Assembly (NCBI RefSeq): GCF_019578655.1
Contig: NC_063260.1
Coordinates: 17,052,001-17,116,000, forward strand
Direction: 5' to 3'
DNA length: 64,000 nucleotides
Source of the DNA: Ricinus communis
Lineage: Eukaryota; Streptophyta; Magnoliopsida; Malpighiales; Euphorbiaceae
This document shows, piece after piece, positions 23,193 to 33,790 of this stretch. The notes under the pieces are model-generated. The model did no database searches, was not told the DNA's origin, and saw only the letters and a program-made list of their open reading frames with translations. The translations under genes and the position numbers were made by a program. How positions within the stretch are numbered: the stretch's first letter is position 1; the number at the start of each line of letters is the position of its first letter.

Positions 23193-24310
23193 TTAGATGG
23201 AAAAGCTAGTTTGCTTTCCTTTAATTAAAGCATTTATCTCAAAATTATAAATTGAGTGAGCTTTTATAAGATTGAGATTTCTTTTCTTAGGTTTTTCTAA
23301 AAAAGGAAAAACAACCTTTGAATCCTTAGCTTTAAAAATGATACCATCAATAGTTACTTTGAAGAGGGTAATCAAATTGATAAAAGGAGTCCCCAAAATA
23401 ACAGTTTGTTGTAAATCCTTTGTAAGAATAAAAATATTTTTTTAAAGCAATATTTTTGTTTAGAATTCCAGCTTCAGTTTTTCTCGCAATTCTAATCTTT
23501 GAATTGTTAGTAGAGGTGAGTCTTTCTTTTGTTTCTTGATGATATCTTTTAGGAACCAGGTCATAATTGATACAATTGAGGTCTACTCCTGTATTAAACA
23601 AAGCTATAGTTTCTATTTGAAAATCATCAGGAAAAATGAGTTTTATCTGAATCAGATATTTTCTTGAGGTTATTTTTTTTAGTACATTAATAAAATTTCC
23701 TGGAACGTCTTCAGAAACCTTAAGATTTTGAAAATCACTTTCTTCCTCAGGATTAGATTCACTGTTCTGTTTAAGAATCAGGCTTTGGAGCAAAGTAGAA
23801 TCATTTTGTTGTTTTTCTTTTAATTCTTTGAGTTCTGTTTTAATAGTTTTAATTTCTTTTTGGAGTTCTTGAATAGTAGGAAGAGGATTTTCTTGCTTTT
23901 TTTCTTTTTCCAAGATCATAGTAAGATCATAGGTGTTCTTACTAGAAGAAGGGATGAGGGTTTTGGTTTTTAAAATTTCTTTCAAAACTTGTTTTTGAAT
24001 TTGAGGGTCATTAATATGCTTGACAGCTTCAAGAAGAGGTTCTTGTTGGCTAGTGAGCATATTAATATTTTTAGGGATATCATCTAATTCTGATTCAGAA
24101 TATTCAGATGAGGTTTTAATCTCATCAATTTGGAATTCTTCCTCGTCATTAGAAAATTCTGATTCAGAGGTTTCAACTAGAAGACTGAAACTTTGCTCAA
24201 AATTTCTTCTTATATTTGGAGCTCTTGGAGTTTTTTTTAGAAAACTTACAATATTTTAAAGTGTGTCATTTTTTGCCACATTTGTAGCAAGTAATTTTGC
24301 TAAAACTTTT
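23193..24310 (-). pseudogene. Endogenous pararetrovirus: zinc knuckle, coiled linker and protease
   Basis: Continuous minus-strand frame 24060-23347 plus flanks. At 24291-24246 a CCHC zinc knuckle (CYKCGKK-x-HTLKYC) has a TGA stop where Gly is usual. Next comes an acidic serine-rich stretch, then a lysine/glutamate coiled-coil-like segment (IQELQKEIKTIKTELKELKE, near 23870). The protease has ALFNTGVDLNCI near 23590, where the catalytic Asp of D-T-G is Asn. The frame runs toward RT but is broken around 23400-23350. Order (capsid zinc knuckle, protease, RT) fits caulimovirid polyproteins. It is inactive. Confidence 0.7.
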
Positions 24311-24742
24311 TTGGGACTTTGTTTTGGAAAATTTGAAGAGGATGGCTTTTGTAGAAATTGTCTCTATTTTTTGGCACCTTCCTACTTTTGTGAAAAGGTT
24401 TTTTCTTATAAGGTTTAGAAAAATCTTCTTTGCATTTTCCTTTGCATGTGGGGGAAGGTTCTATGGGATTATACTCAAACTGGTTATAAAAACTTCCTAG
24501 TTCTTGTCTAGTTTTCTTCATTTCCCATTTGAGCTGTCTTTGGAGTTTAAGGTCATGGCAAATTTTTAATCCTTCTTTCTGAGTAAGGCTAACTAATTCG
24601 CCATGGTATAGAAATCATAAGGAATCTGGCCATTATGAGCTTCTCTGATAGTATTCTTTTCTCTATCACCTAGTATTTTAGGTAAACCAGCTAAGCATTT
24701 TTCTTTTCAGAAAGGTTGGTTTGACTCTTCCCTAAGCATTAC
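24311..24742 (-). pseudogene. Endogenous pararetrovirus capsid region, 3' part after the element B insertion
   Basis: Basic minus-strand segment (24521-24300; KCKEDFSKPYKKKPFHKSRK) leading into the zinc knuckle. Upstream, 24742-24530 reads in pieces as capsid-type sequence (KCLAGLPKILGDREKNT). The coding sequence is cut at 24742 by the family-B element and resumes at 33211 on the other side. Confidence 0.65.
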
Positions 24743-26182
24743 TGATGTGTGCTACTTGTGTTAGCTACAATCTAAGGCAGTGTACCTATCGATGCAGTCT
24801 AGCACTAATGGCGAGTATCAAGGTCGCGTTCCTCGGGAAAGTGAAAGCCTAGAGTTACTCCTTTGTTCTTTGTTATATTAACCTAAAATGAATGATGAAT
24901 AATTTCTAAACTAACTAATAGCTACAAGCTAATTTCTAAGAGAGATGCAAGAGTAATTGATAACTAAAATAACCAAGGCAATAGAGCAAATCCAAATGGG
25001 AACCTAAACTAGTTGGCAATCAAACAAAAGATAAAGGATTGGTGAGTCTAATTAAGCTACCCATGGACGAATTCTTAACCGAATTCGGTTTCTCTCTCAA
25101 GATAATCGAATTCCTAAACCTAATAACCTAAAGTTGGAATCTTTTCCTAACGATTGATTCTTAAATTAGCATTAAGCTTTAATCCGCCTCTATTAAGCTT
25201 TGTTAATTCTTAATCCGGCTAGTTAATTATCCTTATCTCTAAGCGAGTATTAACCAGTTCTTGCTATTCAAAATTCCAATTGCCAAATGGACTTCTCAAT
25301 CACACAAAGCAATCTAAACACATAATTCACAACGTCTCATGAATAATATATTATCTTATTAATACTGAAAGCAAGAAGAATACAAAACTAACTCAAACAA
25401 TCCAACAATATAACATTAAGCCAACATAGTGAAGAAATCTCAATGGATTTAATCAATCTAGCTAATCATGTTCATTATCAAAATACACAAGAATACAATT
25501 ACAACAAAGAGTAAAGGTAGAGAAACCCGATTGCACCCTTGGATGAGAGTAAACAGCCCCAATTCCTCTTACTTGAATTGAATCGATTCTTGTTCCTCTT
25601 GCTCGATTTGAAAACCAATCAACGAACCTCGCCCAATCTTTAATCTTTGAAGGGAATCCGATTGAAACCTTGATCCAAGTCTCCTTTTCCCTTGGTTCCA
25701 GCTCAAAAAAACCCTTAGAGAGATAAAAGTTAGGGTTTGGGACGTTCTCCCCCGCTCTCTTTTTCTTTCCTTTTGCTCTTTCTTTTAATTAATTCGTCCT
25801 GTCGCCACGAACATGGCCGTGTTGGGAACACGGTTTGGTGTTCCTAGCCGTGTTACTCTCTGTGGCCGTGCTCCCTAAGAACTACTTATTCTTTGATGTT
25901 TGATGCACCCAACACGGACGTGTTGGTGCCTGTGTTGGGAACACGGCTAGTGTTGAAACTAACACGGCCATGTTCAGCTTCCTCATGCTCGTACTTAGCT
26001 TGTTTCGGCAGCTTCGGCATCTAATTATGCTCCAATTCTTCCCTTTATCATCCTTTGACTTCTTTTGGACCTAATGCACACAAACAGACGCATAGGGTGA
26101 GTGTTGGGACCAATTCACATCCAAATGTCCATAAAATCAATCTTAAAAACCCCATTTAGATGTGTGTATTTTATGCATATCA
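24743..26182 (-). mobile_element. 3' LTR of family-B element
   Basis: Spans TGATGTGTGCTACTTG (24743) to the end ATGCATATCA at 26182; 1,440 bp. Nearly the same sequence forms the 5' LTR at 31767-33210. By eye about 20 differences occur in the first 400 bp (roughly 5 percent), indicating an old insertion. Confidence 0.85.
25811..25976. repeat. CACGG/CCGTG palindrome cluster in 3' LTR B
   Basis: Units include ATGGCCGTGTTGGGAACACGG, TAGCCGTGTTAC, AACACGGACGTGTTGG, GGAACACGGC and AACACGGCCATGTT. Confidence 0.75.
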
Positions 26183-27540
26183 AATAACCTCACACTTAGC
26201 TCATTGCTTGTCCTCAAGCAATCAAAAGTAAAATAAGGAAAATAAACCACTAAGGAACAATACTTAAACTGATAGACAAGCTAGAGAGCTCCTGCACATA
26301 TCCTTAACAAGCGTAAGTCAAACAAAAAGAAACGAAGCAATCAATTCAAGTATCACAACCAAGATGCCAATAAGTCGCAAAATACTGTCTCAACAAAATT
26401 ATCAGAACCAACTCCTCACCAGATTCACTCTAAGTCACTCAAAGTGTTTAAAGGGTAGTGTTTAATCGCTCAATGCATCAACTACTGCCTTACTTACTAT
26501 AAGCTTGCTCTTAAATCCTACTCCTACCACTTATGGAGAGTCAACAACCATGTCAAGAGGTCTTTATAAGGGTTGTAATGAGGATTAGGTAATGGTAGGT
26601 AAATTTGGTCAGAGTTGAACCTATGGTGTTCTGCAATGAAATACATGACCTGCACATAAGCCACAATGATCACAAGGGGTAAGCAATGGACAGTAGTCCA
26701 AGGTGGGAAATAGGAATCAAGTCAAAATGTGAACTCCCAAAAGCAATTAAACAATTAGCTCACTTACTTTCTTTCTTTTCATCACCCTTCCCTCGATTCT
26801 TCTTTTTTTTTCTCTTTTTTTTTTCATAAGGGAAGAACATTCACATAATAGAGTGAATTTCTTTTGGATTGAAGAAAGCTGCTAAAAGATTCCACACTAT
26901 TCCCAAGATAAAAATTCCAAATAAAAATAACTCATGCAAAATCATAACCTAAAGCAGAATAAAACTAAGTGGTAATGGAATATGATAAAAAATGGTGAAA
27001 GAAAGGGTTATCTACAGAATCAATAAACGAATGAAGGCTATTTGGCTAGAATGAAAAACCTAAGTGCCTCTATCATACCAAAGTGTTAAACTCTCCTTGT
27101 GGCCCTCATAAGCATTACCGAGCAAGTTCTAAAAGTAAAAACAGTAATTGGCACTCTCAACAAGAATTAAATAAAAGCATATAACGTGTATGCTTACAAT
27201 TTAGGCTCAATTGCTCACAAGTGTGCTTTTTGAGTAGGTTCCAAACAAAAATCATCAAAACAGAATTAAATAAACCAAAGCAACTTATTGCAAAACTCAA
27301 ACTAATTATCTTACATTCTTCCGCAAAACTCAACACTATCGGTTTTACCCGATCACATGGACATAAACAGAATTTCAAAAGCAAGTCAACAGTAAGAGCA
27401 TTGAAACAAAGTGAAAAATTTTCAAAATTTTACAAAAAATGCACAAAGAATAAACAAATAACTGAGATGGGATAAATTAAATGCGATATATACACTAGAA
27501 AAGGATCTGAATTTCATATACAAAACAATAAAAACACGAA
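26183..27540 (-). other. 3' untranslated region of family B with polypurine-type motif
   Basis: Non-coding. On the minus strand, GCTTGAGGACAAGCAATGAG then TAAGTGTGAGG directly precede the 3' LTR (26183-26215). This is the motif usual before the 3' LTR of Athila/Tat elements and serves as the plus-strand priming region. A related motif, CACTGAGGACAGTGTG then CAAGTGTGG, lies near 27567-27596 just after the env-position ORF. Short frames here (for example 27157-27384) have no motif and look accidental. Confidence 0.55.
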
Positions 27541-27599
27541 ACAAGTGTATATAAATATCACCAGTCCACACTTGAAGGACACACTGTCCTCAGTGTACA

Positions 27600-29235
27600 A
27601 AATATAAGAAATGAAAAAGGAAAAAGAACTAATACTGCCCTGACTATAGCTCCGGAGTGAAAAGAGGTGCATCGCCAGTATTGTGGTGGAGGAATGGCTG
27701 CTCTCTGGGGATCGGAAGGAGTGTCATATGCAGGAGCTGGTGGATCAGCAGGAGCAGCGTCAATAGGAGGCTCGTCAGGCTGTTGTGTTGAAGGGTGCTC
27801 AATCGGAGAGGGAGGGCCAGCTGGATAATCCGCTAGAGGGATGTCAAAATGGTTCTGCTCTGGAACTCGGCTCTATGGACAGGCAGGTGCAAAGTCTGTA
27901 GCAAAAATATCATCAAACATGTCATTGGCCATAGAGGCCTCTAACCTACCTCCCTGCTCAATCAGGGCCTGAAGCATAGCCCTCTACCTCTCAAACTGAG
28001 CCATCATCTGGCTCTGAAACTCAACCTGACGCTGTAAAAGGTCCTGCTGAAAAGCCTCTTGTCGAATGAAATGCTGCTGCTGTTCCTCCCGCCAACCTCT
28101 CAGACCACTTGTAGTGCAGCTCTCTAAACTTAATTGGAGAGACTCCTAAAACGGTGATGAAGAACCGAAGGAGTCAAGTAGATGGTCTGGAGGAAGACTC
28201 TGAAATATCAGAAGAAGGTGGGACATCCTGTGTACCATGGGCTCGTGGGGCAGGTCGCTCCTCTCTGAGTGCTGCCAAGAGAGCATTCCTCAGTCTATAC
28301 TCTAGTCCTAGCGGATACGAGTCACCATCCCCATACTAACCAATTGGGGAAGTCCCAACGTCTCCATCACCCCCAGCTCTGTCAGATGTGGTATCGCCTC
28401 CTCCAAAACTCCTAAGCTCCAAACCAGTCGAGTAATGTAAGTCCCAAAACAGAAAAATACCATCTTTGAGTTGTTGCAGAAGGCACTAATCTGTCTGGCC
28501 AACAAGTATCCCATGTCGACGGACTAGTGCTGGTGCATGCTGTAAAGTATAAATAGGTCCGGCTGGGTAACTACACCACCGCTATCTCCCCTTGCCAGTG
28601 ATGGTCCTAGCTAGCAATGCATGCAAGTACCGCAGTCCCTCAAGCAAGTTAGATGCCTTGGACTGGCTGGCACTGTACCCCTCAATTTCATCAGAAATCT
28701 CGGCCCACATCTGCGGATATGACACACCAGACGTGTGTATACAGCGACTATAAATCTCTCCAGCTACATCCTCCTCAGTCCACAAGCCCAAGTGTACCCC
28801 AAACTGCTGTACACTCATCGTGAAAGTCTGCTTTGCTAGTCTGAAACTGATCGCATCCGGTTGTTGGAAGTCTCGCAACTGGCTCTGTAGAAAGAAAGTG
28901 CTGGAAAACTCCACAGTCAACTCCCTATATATTGGTTCAACTATCTCAAAGAAATGCTGAAATGGGGGCGTCTCAAGATATCGACGAACTGCAGTTGCAA
29001 GTCCGACGGTTTCCAGTGCTGGCCAGTCTATCCTATGCCTCTTTCCCAAATCTTTGTGCCTTATTGATTGATATCTCTGCTCAAAGGTGGGCTGCCCTTG
29101 GAAAAGTAGGAATCGATGGCGCTGCGGTGGTCTAATTTGGCCTGAACTAGTCAGTGCAGCACCTGACAATCGAGAGGAAGAGGAACCATCGGTCCGCCTC
29201 CTCTTGTAAACTCCTGATCCTCGTCTGGTGGACAT
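27600..29235 (-). pseudogene. Env-position ORF of family B (Athila/plant-transposon-protein-like)
   Basis: Starts MSTRRGSGVYKRRRTDGSSS at 29235; a basic, Ser-rich N-terminus is followed by RYQSIRHKDLGKRHRIDWPA, FEIVEPIYRELTVEFSSTF, FTMSVQQFGVHLGLWTEEDV and LEGLRYLHALLARTI. The 217-codon frame stops at 28582, but homology continues in another frame (28514-28308: LLARQISAFCNN, FGTYITRLVWSLGV) and into a Gln/Met-rich helical segment and Pro/Ala-rich tail (about 28060-27650; FQSQMMAQFERQRAML, PSPIEHPS). Relatives in databases are usually called Athila ORF-1 or putative plant transposon protein, with no proven activity. Same family as 8588-9480. The break near 28580 makes it a pseudogene. Confidence 0.65.
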
Positions 29236-29925
29236 GGTACCTAAAAAAGAAATTTTTAGTACTAAGGATCAATGAAATTCTGGCAGCATAACGACATAAA
29301 ATGGATAAACCGAACGATTTAACTTGATAAAATTAAACTGCTCAATGTCCTGCAAAGAAAATTTAATCCACAAAACTGCCAACCAATGCTAACCAATTAA
29401 ATTTTCAATTCATCCACATGGAATTTAACTTCGCCATAATCCATCACAAGGCAAACCAACATGCTAATATAAAACAGATACAACAGAGTCCACTGTAAAT
29501 GACAGAGCCTATTGTTTAACTGCCAACAATAATAATAAAGAATTAATCACAATCATGAATAATGGTAGAAAAGAAAAACGGAAAATATGAGCAAGTTAGG
29601 TATATAAATTAAATTAAAGAAAACAAAAGAAAATTAAGCACAAACATGAATATAAATGCATGCACTAAATAATAAATAAGGAAATAAACTAAAAAAAAAA
29701 TGAAACACAAATTCGAACACAAAGAAAAACATAAATTCGAACTAATATCAAAATAAAATAACGAAAAATGAAGTTGGAGGGTACTTACTTGACAAACGCA
29801 ATATCCAAAGCCTTCGAGATGAGAAATAAGAAGTGAGAGAGTAAGAGAGGAAAGAATTGCTAAAACTAAAAGGAGAGCAAAATTTTTGGCCATTTCGAAA
29901 TGAAGTGGTATATATAGGCAGTGTA
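29236..29925 (-). other. A-rich leader upstream of env-position ORF in family B
   Basis: About 690 bp of A-rich (T-rich on the minus strand) non-coding DNA between the palindrome cluster and the ORF start. Minus-strand frames 29609-29893 and 29748-29951 are hydrophobic, leucine/phenylalanine-rich and look like translations of T-rich DNA. Confidence 0.4.
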
Positions 29926-30185
29926 CGGAACACGCCCGTGTTCACCAACATGGGCCGTGTTCCTCAACACGGTCTGGATATCGCGTCGTGTTAAGCGAAT
30001 TAAAACGTGCTGACTTACCACTTCTGAGAACACGCCCGTGTTTATGGAACACGGGAGCGTGTTGGGGATACGGTCGGACATAAATGCCCGTGTGGCCTAC
30101 TATGAACGTGTTCATCTTAGTTTGATTTTCTTCAATTAGAACACGGGACGTGTTAATGAACACGGTCCTGAACACGCCCGTGTTG
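29926..30185. repeat. Densest AACACG/CGTGTT palindrome cluster (family B internal)
   Basis: At least ten units in 260 bp: GAACACGCCCGTGTTC (29929-29944), GGGCCGTGTTCC, CAACACGGTC, TCGTGTTAAG, GAACACGCCCGTGTTT, GGAACACGGGAGCGTGTTGG, GCCCGTGTGG, GAACACGGGACGTGTTAATG, GAACACGGTC and GAACACGCCCGTGTTG. Several are perfect or near-perfect inverted repeats of 14-16 bp able to form RNA hairpins. They lie upstream of the env-position ORF, the same relative place as in family A. Confidence 0.8.
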
Positions 30186-30199
30186 ATCTCCAGAAAATG

Positions 30200-30784
30200 C
30201 AAAACTTGCGATTCTCAGCACTTTCTCACTCTTTCTCACCTGCACAACCTATAAGTCCTCAACTCATACACTCAACATAAATAAAACTTACTAAAAACAA
30301 ACTGTAAAATCTAATCAAACTAAGTCCACAATAAAGGGTAAATTATTAAAATTGAAAAATAGAATTTGGGGTGCCTCCCAAAAGCGCTTCTTTTTTATGT
30401 GATGAGTCTTCTTAGCTGGACTCATAGTGAAAAGCAAATGGTGGGGATTGACGACCATCCATCCTTCTTCCAAGTAAATGGCTTCAAGTATCCACTTAAA
30501 GGGATAATCATCGATTTCCTCTTCCCGATTGTCAAGCAAGCTGCCAGTATGATGGGCAAGACTTGCTCCTCGTATAATTGCACGTAGTCATGATGCTCTA
30601 GGGGCTCTTCCAATTTGAAAGCTGAAGTTTCACCAATTGGAAGGATCGACGGTTAGGCAATTTCTTCAGGATCGTTAATGTTTTTCTCCAGTCCTTAGCT
30701 TGGTTCACTTGCTAGAAGAAATTCGAGCTCCTCTAAGACTTCTTCATTGGATAACTCGTGCTCATCTTCCATCATCGAAGGGAA
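30200..30784 (-). other. Decayed internal region of family B between gag and palindromes
   Basis: Minus-strand frames 30613-30422 and 30539-30315 overlap in different registers and contain TFYLEEGWMVVNP-like and YVQLYEEQVLPIIL fragments. They could be remnants of coding sequence (the pre-RT or integrase C-terminal side) but I cannot identify them. On the minus strand KKTHHIKKKRFW precedes the A-rich end. Confidence 0.3.
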
Positions 30785-31579
30785 TTATGGAAAATCCACC
30801 AAAAATTCCTCTAATTGCAACTCAGCATCATCAACTGTACATTCCTGTTGATAGTCTTTCAGAGGAATCATATTCGCCTTTTCCTTTTCTGGTTCCATCT
30901 CCATGTTCAAGAATTTGTCCTGCACAGAAGCATCATCGCCAAACATAGTAGATAAACCAGAAAAATTCTCACCTGAATGCAAAGTAATGGCGCTCAAATG
31001 TTCCTCGGATTCAGTAGCGTTTGATGGAGTTCCCAATTGCTCTTCAACTAGTAACTTGAAGATCAAGCCTACTTGATGCTCTATGTTCTTAATTGAGGCT
31101 TGTTGACTTTCAAGTACCCTCTCTGTTTGTTGGAATCTATCATCAACATTTGTAATGAACCTCATCATCAGCTCCTCCGACACTAACTCTTCATCTTGAG
31201 TTAAAAGTGCAAGATTAGGCTGCTGAAATTCTGGTGGTTCTTGGCCATTTAAGCTCCATCCATAGGGTAAATGAATGCTCAACTCTTGATTGTAGGTGCT
31301 TCCATACGAGTCATTTAGCCAACTTTCCGTATAATTCACCTGTTCATAGTTATAAGAACAATGAGCAACATCACTATATAATGGACAATCATTACTCAAA
31401 TGTAAACCAAAATAAAATTTACAAAAAACTTGAGATGAAAGGATAGGAGTGGAGAGTTGATCGGTAGCCCTGCAAAACGATTCCACTCGAGCTTCTAAAG
31501 ATGCATGGGTATCCCAATTTTTAGCACTCTCTTGGTTCCTAATACCATTTTCCAATGCGTCATACAAAGAGTTTAGCAT
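30785..31579 (-). pseudogene. Gag C-terminal region of family B
   Basis: A 264-codon minus-strand frame, the longest in the window. N-terminal part: MLNSLYDALENGIRNQESAK and HLSNDCPLYS (a C-P-L-Y remnant typical of the zinc-knuckle area). Middle: YNYEQVNYTESWLNDSYGS and YGWSLNGQEPPEFQQ. C-terminal part: RFQQTERVLESQQASIKNIE with HQVGLIFKLLVEEQ, the helical segment found at the end of Athila-type gag (compare NQVGQIAKLL in family A). The gag N-terminal domain and all enzymes are missing. The frame is open over its length, which may reflect recent activity or chance. It lies right after the PBS, so the deletion removed the start of gag. Confidence 0.55.
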
Positions 31580-31741
31580 TGAACCTCCTTATCATCCATT
31601 ATCTGAATCATAAACTTAACTAAATAAATATGTAAAAATAAAATAAAATAAATAAACAAATAAAAATAAAAATCATAATGTAATAAGAAAAAAAATTGGC
31701 TAAATTAACAAATAGCGAATTTCACTCTAGTTTTCAAACAA

Positions 31742-31760
31742 TTCCCCGGCAACAGCGCCA
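31742..31760 (-). other. Primer binding site of family B (tRNA-Asp)
   Basis: The minus strand reads TGGCGCTGTTGCCGGGGAA, one mismatch from the complement of the plant tRNA-Asp 3' end, six bases after the LTR. Confidence 0.85.
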
Positions 31761-31766
31761 AAAACT

Positions 31767-33210
31767 TGATGTGTGCTACTTGTGTTAGCTACAATCTAAG
31801 GCAGTGTGCCTATCAATGCAGTCTAGCACTAATGGCGAGTATCAAGGTCGTATTCCTTGGGAAAGTGAAAGCCCAGAGTTACTCCTTTGTTCTTTGTTAT
31901 ATTAACCTAAAATGAATGATGAATAATTTCTAAACTAACTAATAGCTACAAGCTAAGTTCTAAGGGAGATGCAAGAGTAATTGATAACTAAAATAACCAA
32001 GGCAAGAGAGCAAACCCAAAGAGAACCTAAACTAGTTGGCAATCAAACAAAAGATAAAGGATTGGTGAGTCTAATTATGCTACTCGTGGACGAATTCTTA
32101 ATCGAATTCGGTTTCTCTCTCGAGATAACCGAATTCCTAAATCTAATAACCTAAAGTTGGAATCTCTTCCTAACGATTGATTCTTAAATTAGCATTAAGC
32201 TTTAATCTGCCTCTATTAAGCTTTGTTAATTCTTAATCCGGCTAGTTAATTATCCTTATCTCTAAGCGATTATTAACCAGTTCTTGCTATTCAAAATTCC
32301 AATTGCCAAATGGACTTCTCAATCACACAAAGCAATCTAAACACATAATTCACAACGTCTCATGAATAATATATTATCTTATTAATACTGAAAGCAAGAA
32401 GAATACAAAACTAACTCAAACAATCCAACAATATAACATTAAGCCAACATAGTAAAGAAATCCCAATGGATTTAATCAATCTAGCTAATCATGTTCATTA
32501 TACACAAGAATACAATTATAACAAAGAGTAAAGGTAGAGAAACTCGATTGCACCCTTGGATGAGAGTAAACAACCCCAATTCCTCTTGCTCGAATTGAAT
32601 CGATTCTTGTTCCTCTTGCTCGATTTGAAAACCAATCAACGAACCTCGCCCAATCTTCAATCTTTCAAGGGAATCTGATTGAAACCTTGATCCAAGTCTC
32701 CTTTTCCCTTGGTTTCAGCTCAGAAAACCCTTAGAGAGATAAAAGTTAGGGTTTGGGATGTTCTACCCCGCTCTCTTTTTCTTTCCTCTTGCTCTTTCTT
32801 TTAATTAATTCGTCTTGTCGCCGCAAACATGGCCGTGTTCCTGGCTGTGTTGGGAACACGATTTGGTGTTCCTGGCCGTGTTACTCTCTATGGCCGTGCT
32901 CCCTAAGAACTACTTTTTCTTTGATGTTTGATGCACCCAACACGGACGTGTTGGTGCCTGTGTTGGGAATACGGCCAGTGTTGAAACCAACACAGCCATG
33001 TTCAACTTCCTCATGCTCGTACTTAGCTTATTTCGGCAGCTTAGGCATCCAATTATGCTCCAATTCTTCCCTTTATCATCCTTTTACTTCTTTTCGACCT
33101 AATGCACACAAACAGATGCATAGGGTGAGTGTTGGGACCAATTCACATCTAAATGTCCATAAAATCAATCTTAAAAACACCATTTAAATGTGTGTATTTT
33201 ACGCACATCA
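31767..33210 (-). mobile_element. 5' LTR of family-B element
   Basis: 1,444 bp, minus strand from TGATGTGCGTAAAATACAC (33210) to GCACACATCA (31767). Matches the 3' LTR at 24743-26182 throughout. Confidence 0.85.
32826..33005. repeat. CACGG/CCGTG palindrome cluster in 5' LTR B
   Basis: Same units as 25811-25976 with small changes, plus an extra GGCCGTGTTCCTGGCTGTGTTGG-like doubled unit at about 32830-32850 that the 3' LTR lacks. Confidence 0.75.
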
Positions 33211-33790
33211 ATACTCTAGTCAGGAAAGTGTCTTTATAAGCTTGGAAATTGCTAAGTTTTTTGCAGGTCAGATTGTTGAGAAGCTCAACATTCTTATCTT
33301 TCAGAAGAGATGAGTCTCCTATCAAATGGAGGGAAATCGTAAGAATTAGGGTTGACACAGCATCTTCAATAGGATTTCCTAGCTCATCTAAAATAGGGGT
33401 CCCTTCTATTGTGGTTTGGATGGCACCTAGGATTTGCAGCTGCTGTGTTTGGGTGAGATGGTAATCCCACCATCCTTTAAGCTGGCCTGAAAATTCGGTT
33501 ATAAAGAGTTCAGCTATAGCTCTATCAGAGGTACCGCTTTGGGTTTTGTAGGCATTAGCTGCCATGGTCATCTGTTGTAAGAGACCAAGAATGTTGTATT
33601 CAGACATTCCATCTATATTCCATTCATAGACGGAGGAAGCATTGAACCTAGATTGGGTAAGGACATTATTTATGTTTTCTATGCTTAAATCTGGGGCAGT
33701 ATTCCTAGGAGTATGCCAAGTTAATCTAGGGGCTTGCCATCCCAATCTACTAATTTGAGAGGGTTTTCAGTGACACTTTCGAGCTCTGAA
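33211..33790 (-). pseudogene. Endogenous pararetrovirus capsid region, 5' part
   Basis: Minus-strand frame from 33745: WQAPRLTWHTPRNTAPDLSI, ELFITEFSGQLKGWWDYHLT, ISLHLIGDSSLLKDKNVELL and LSNFQAYKDTFLTRV. The G-W-W-D-x-x-L and Y-K-D-T-F-L motifs are typical of capsid regions of petuvirus-like and florendovirus-like caulimovirids. The frame is interrupted at 33211 by the family-B LTR and capsid sequence resumes at 24742. This is an integrated, non-functional copy. Confidence 0.7.

Larger units (their letters stand above)
24743..33210 (-). mobile_element. Family-B Athila-like element, two LTRs, no pol
   Basis: Complete minus-strand element of 8,468 bp. 5' LTR 33210-31767, PBS 31760-31742, gag C-terminal frame, palindrome cluster, env-position ORF, 3' untranslated region, 3' LTR 26182-24743. 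There is no protease, RT, RNase H or integrase sequence, so it is a large non-autonomous derivative needing enzymes from a relative. It sits inside the pararetrovirus capsid region. Target duplication is imperfect: minus-strand GTAAT on one side, GTAT on the other. Confidence 0.8.

Noticed and set aside
27157..27384. Short minus-strand frame in the family-B 3' region
   Set aside because: No conserved motif, not preserved around the polypurine motif, and overlaps a plus-strand frame of similar length.
29926..30185. CRISPR-like appearance of regularly recurring palindromes
   Set aside because: The sequence is plant nuclear DNA, units are degenerate, spacing is irregular, there are no unique spacers of constant length and no cas genes.
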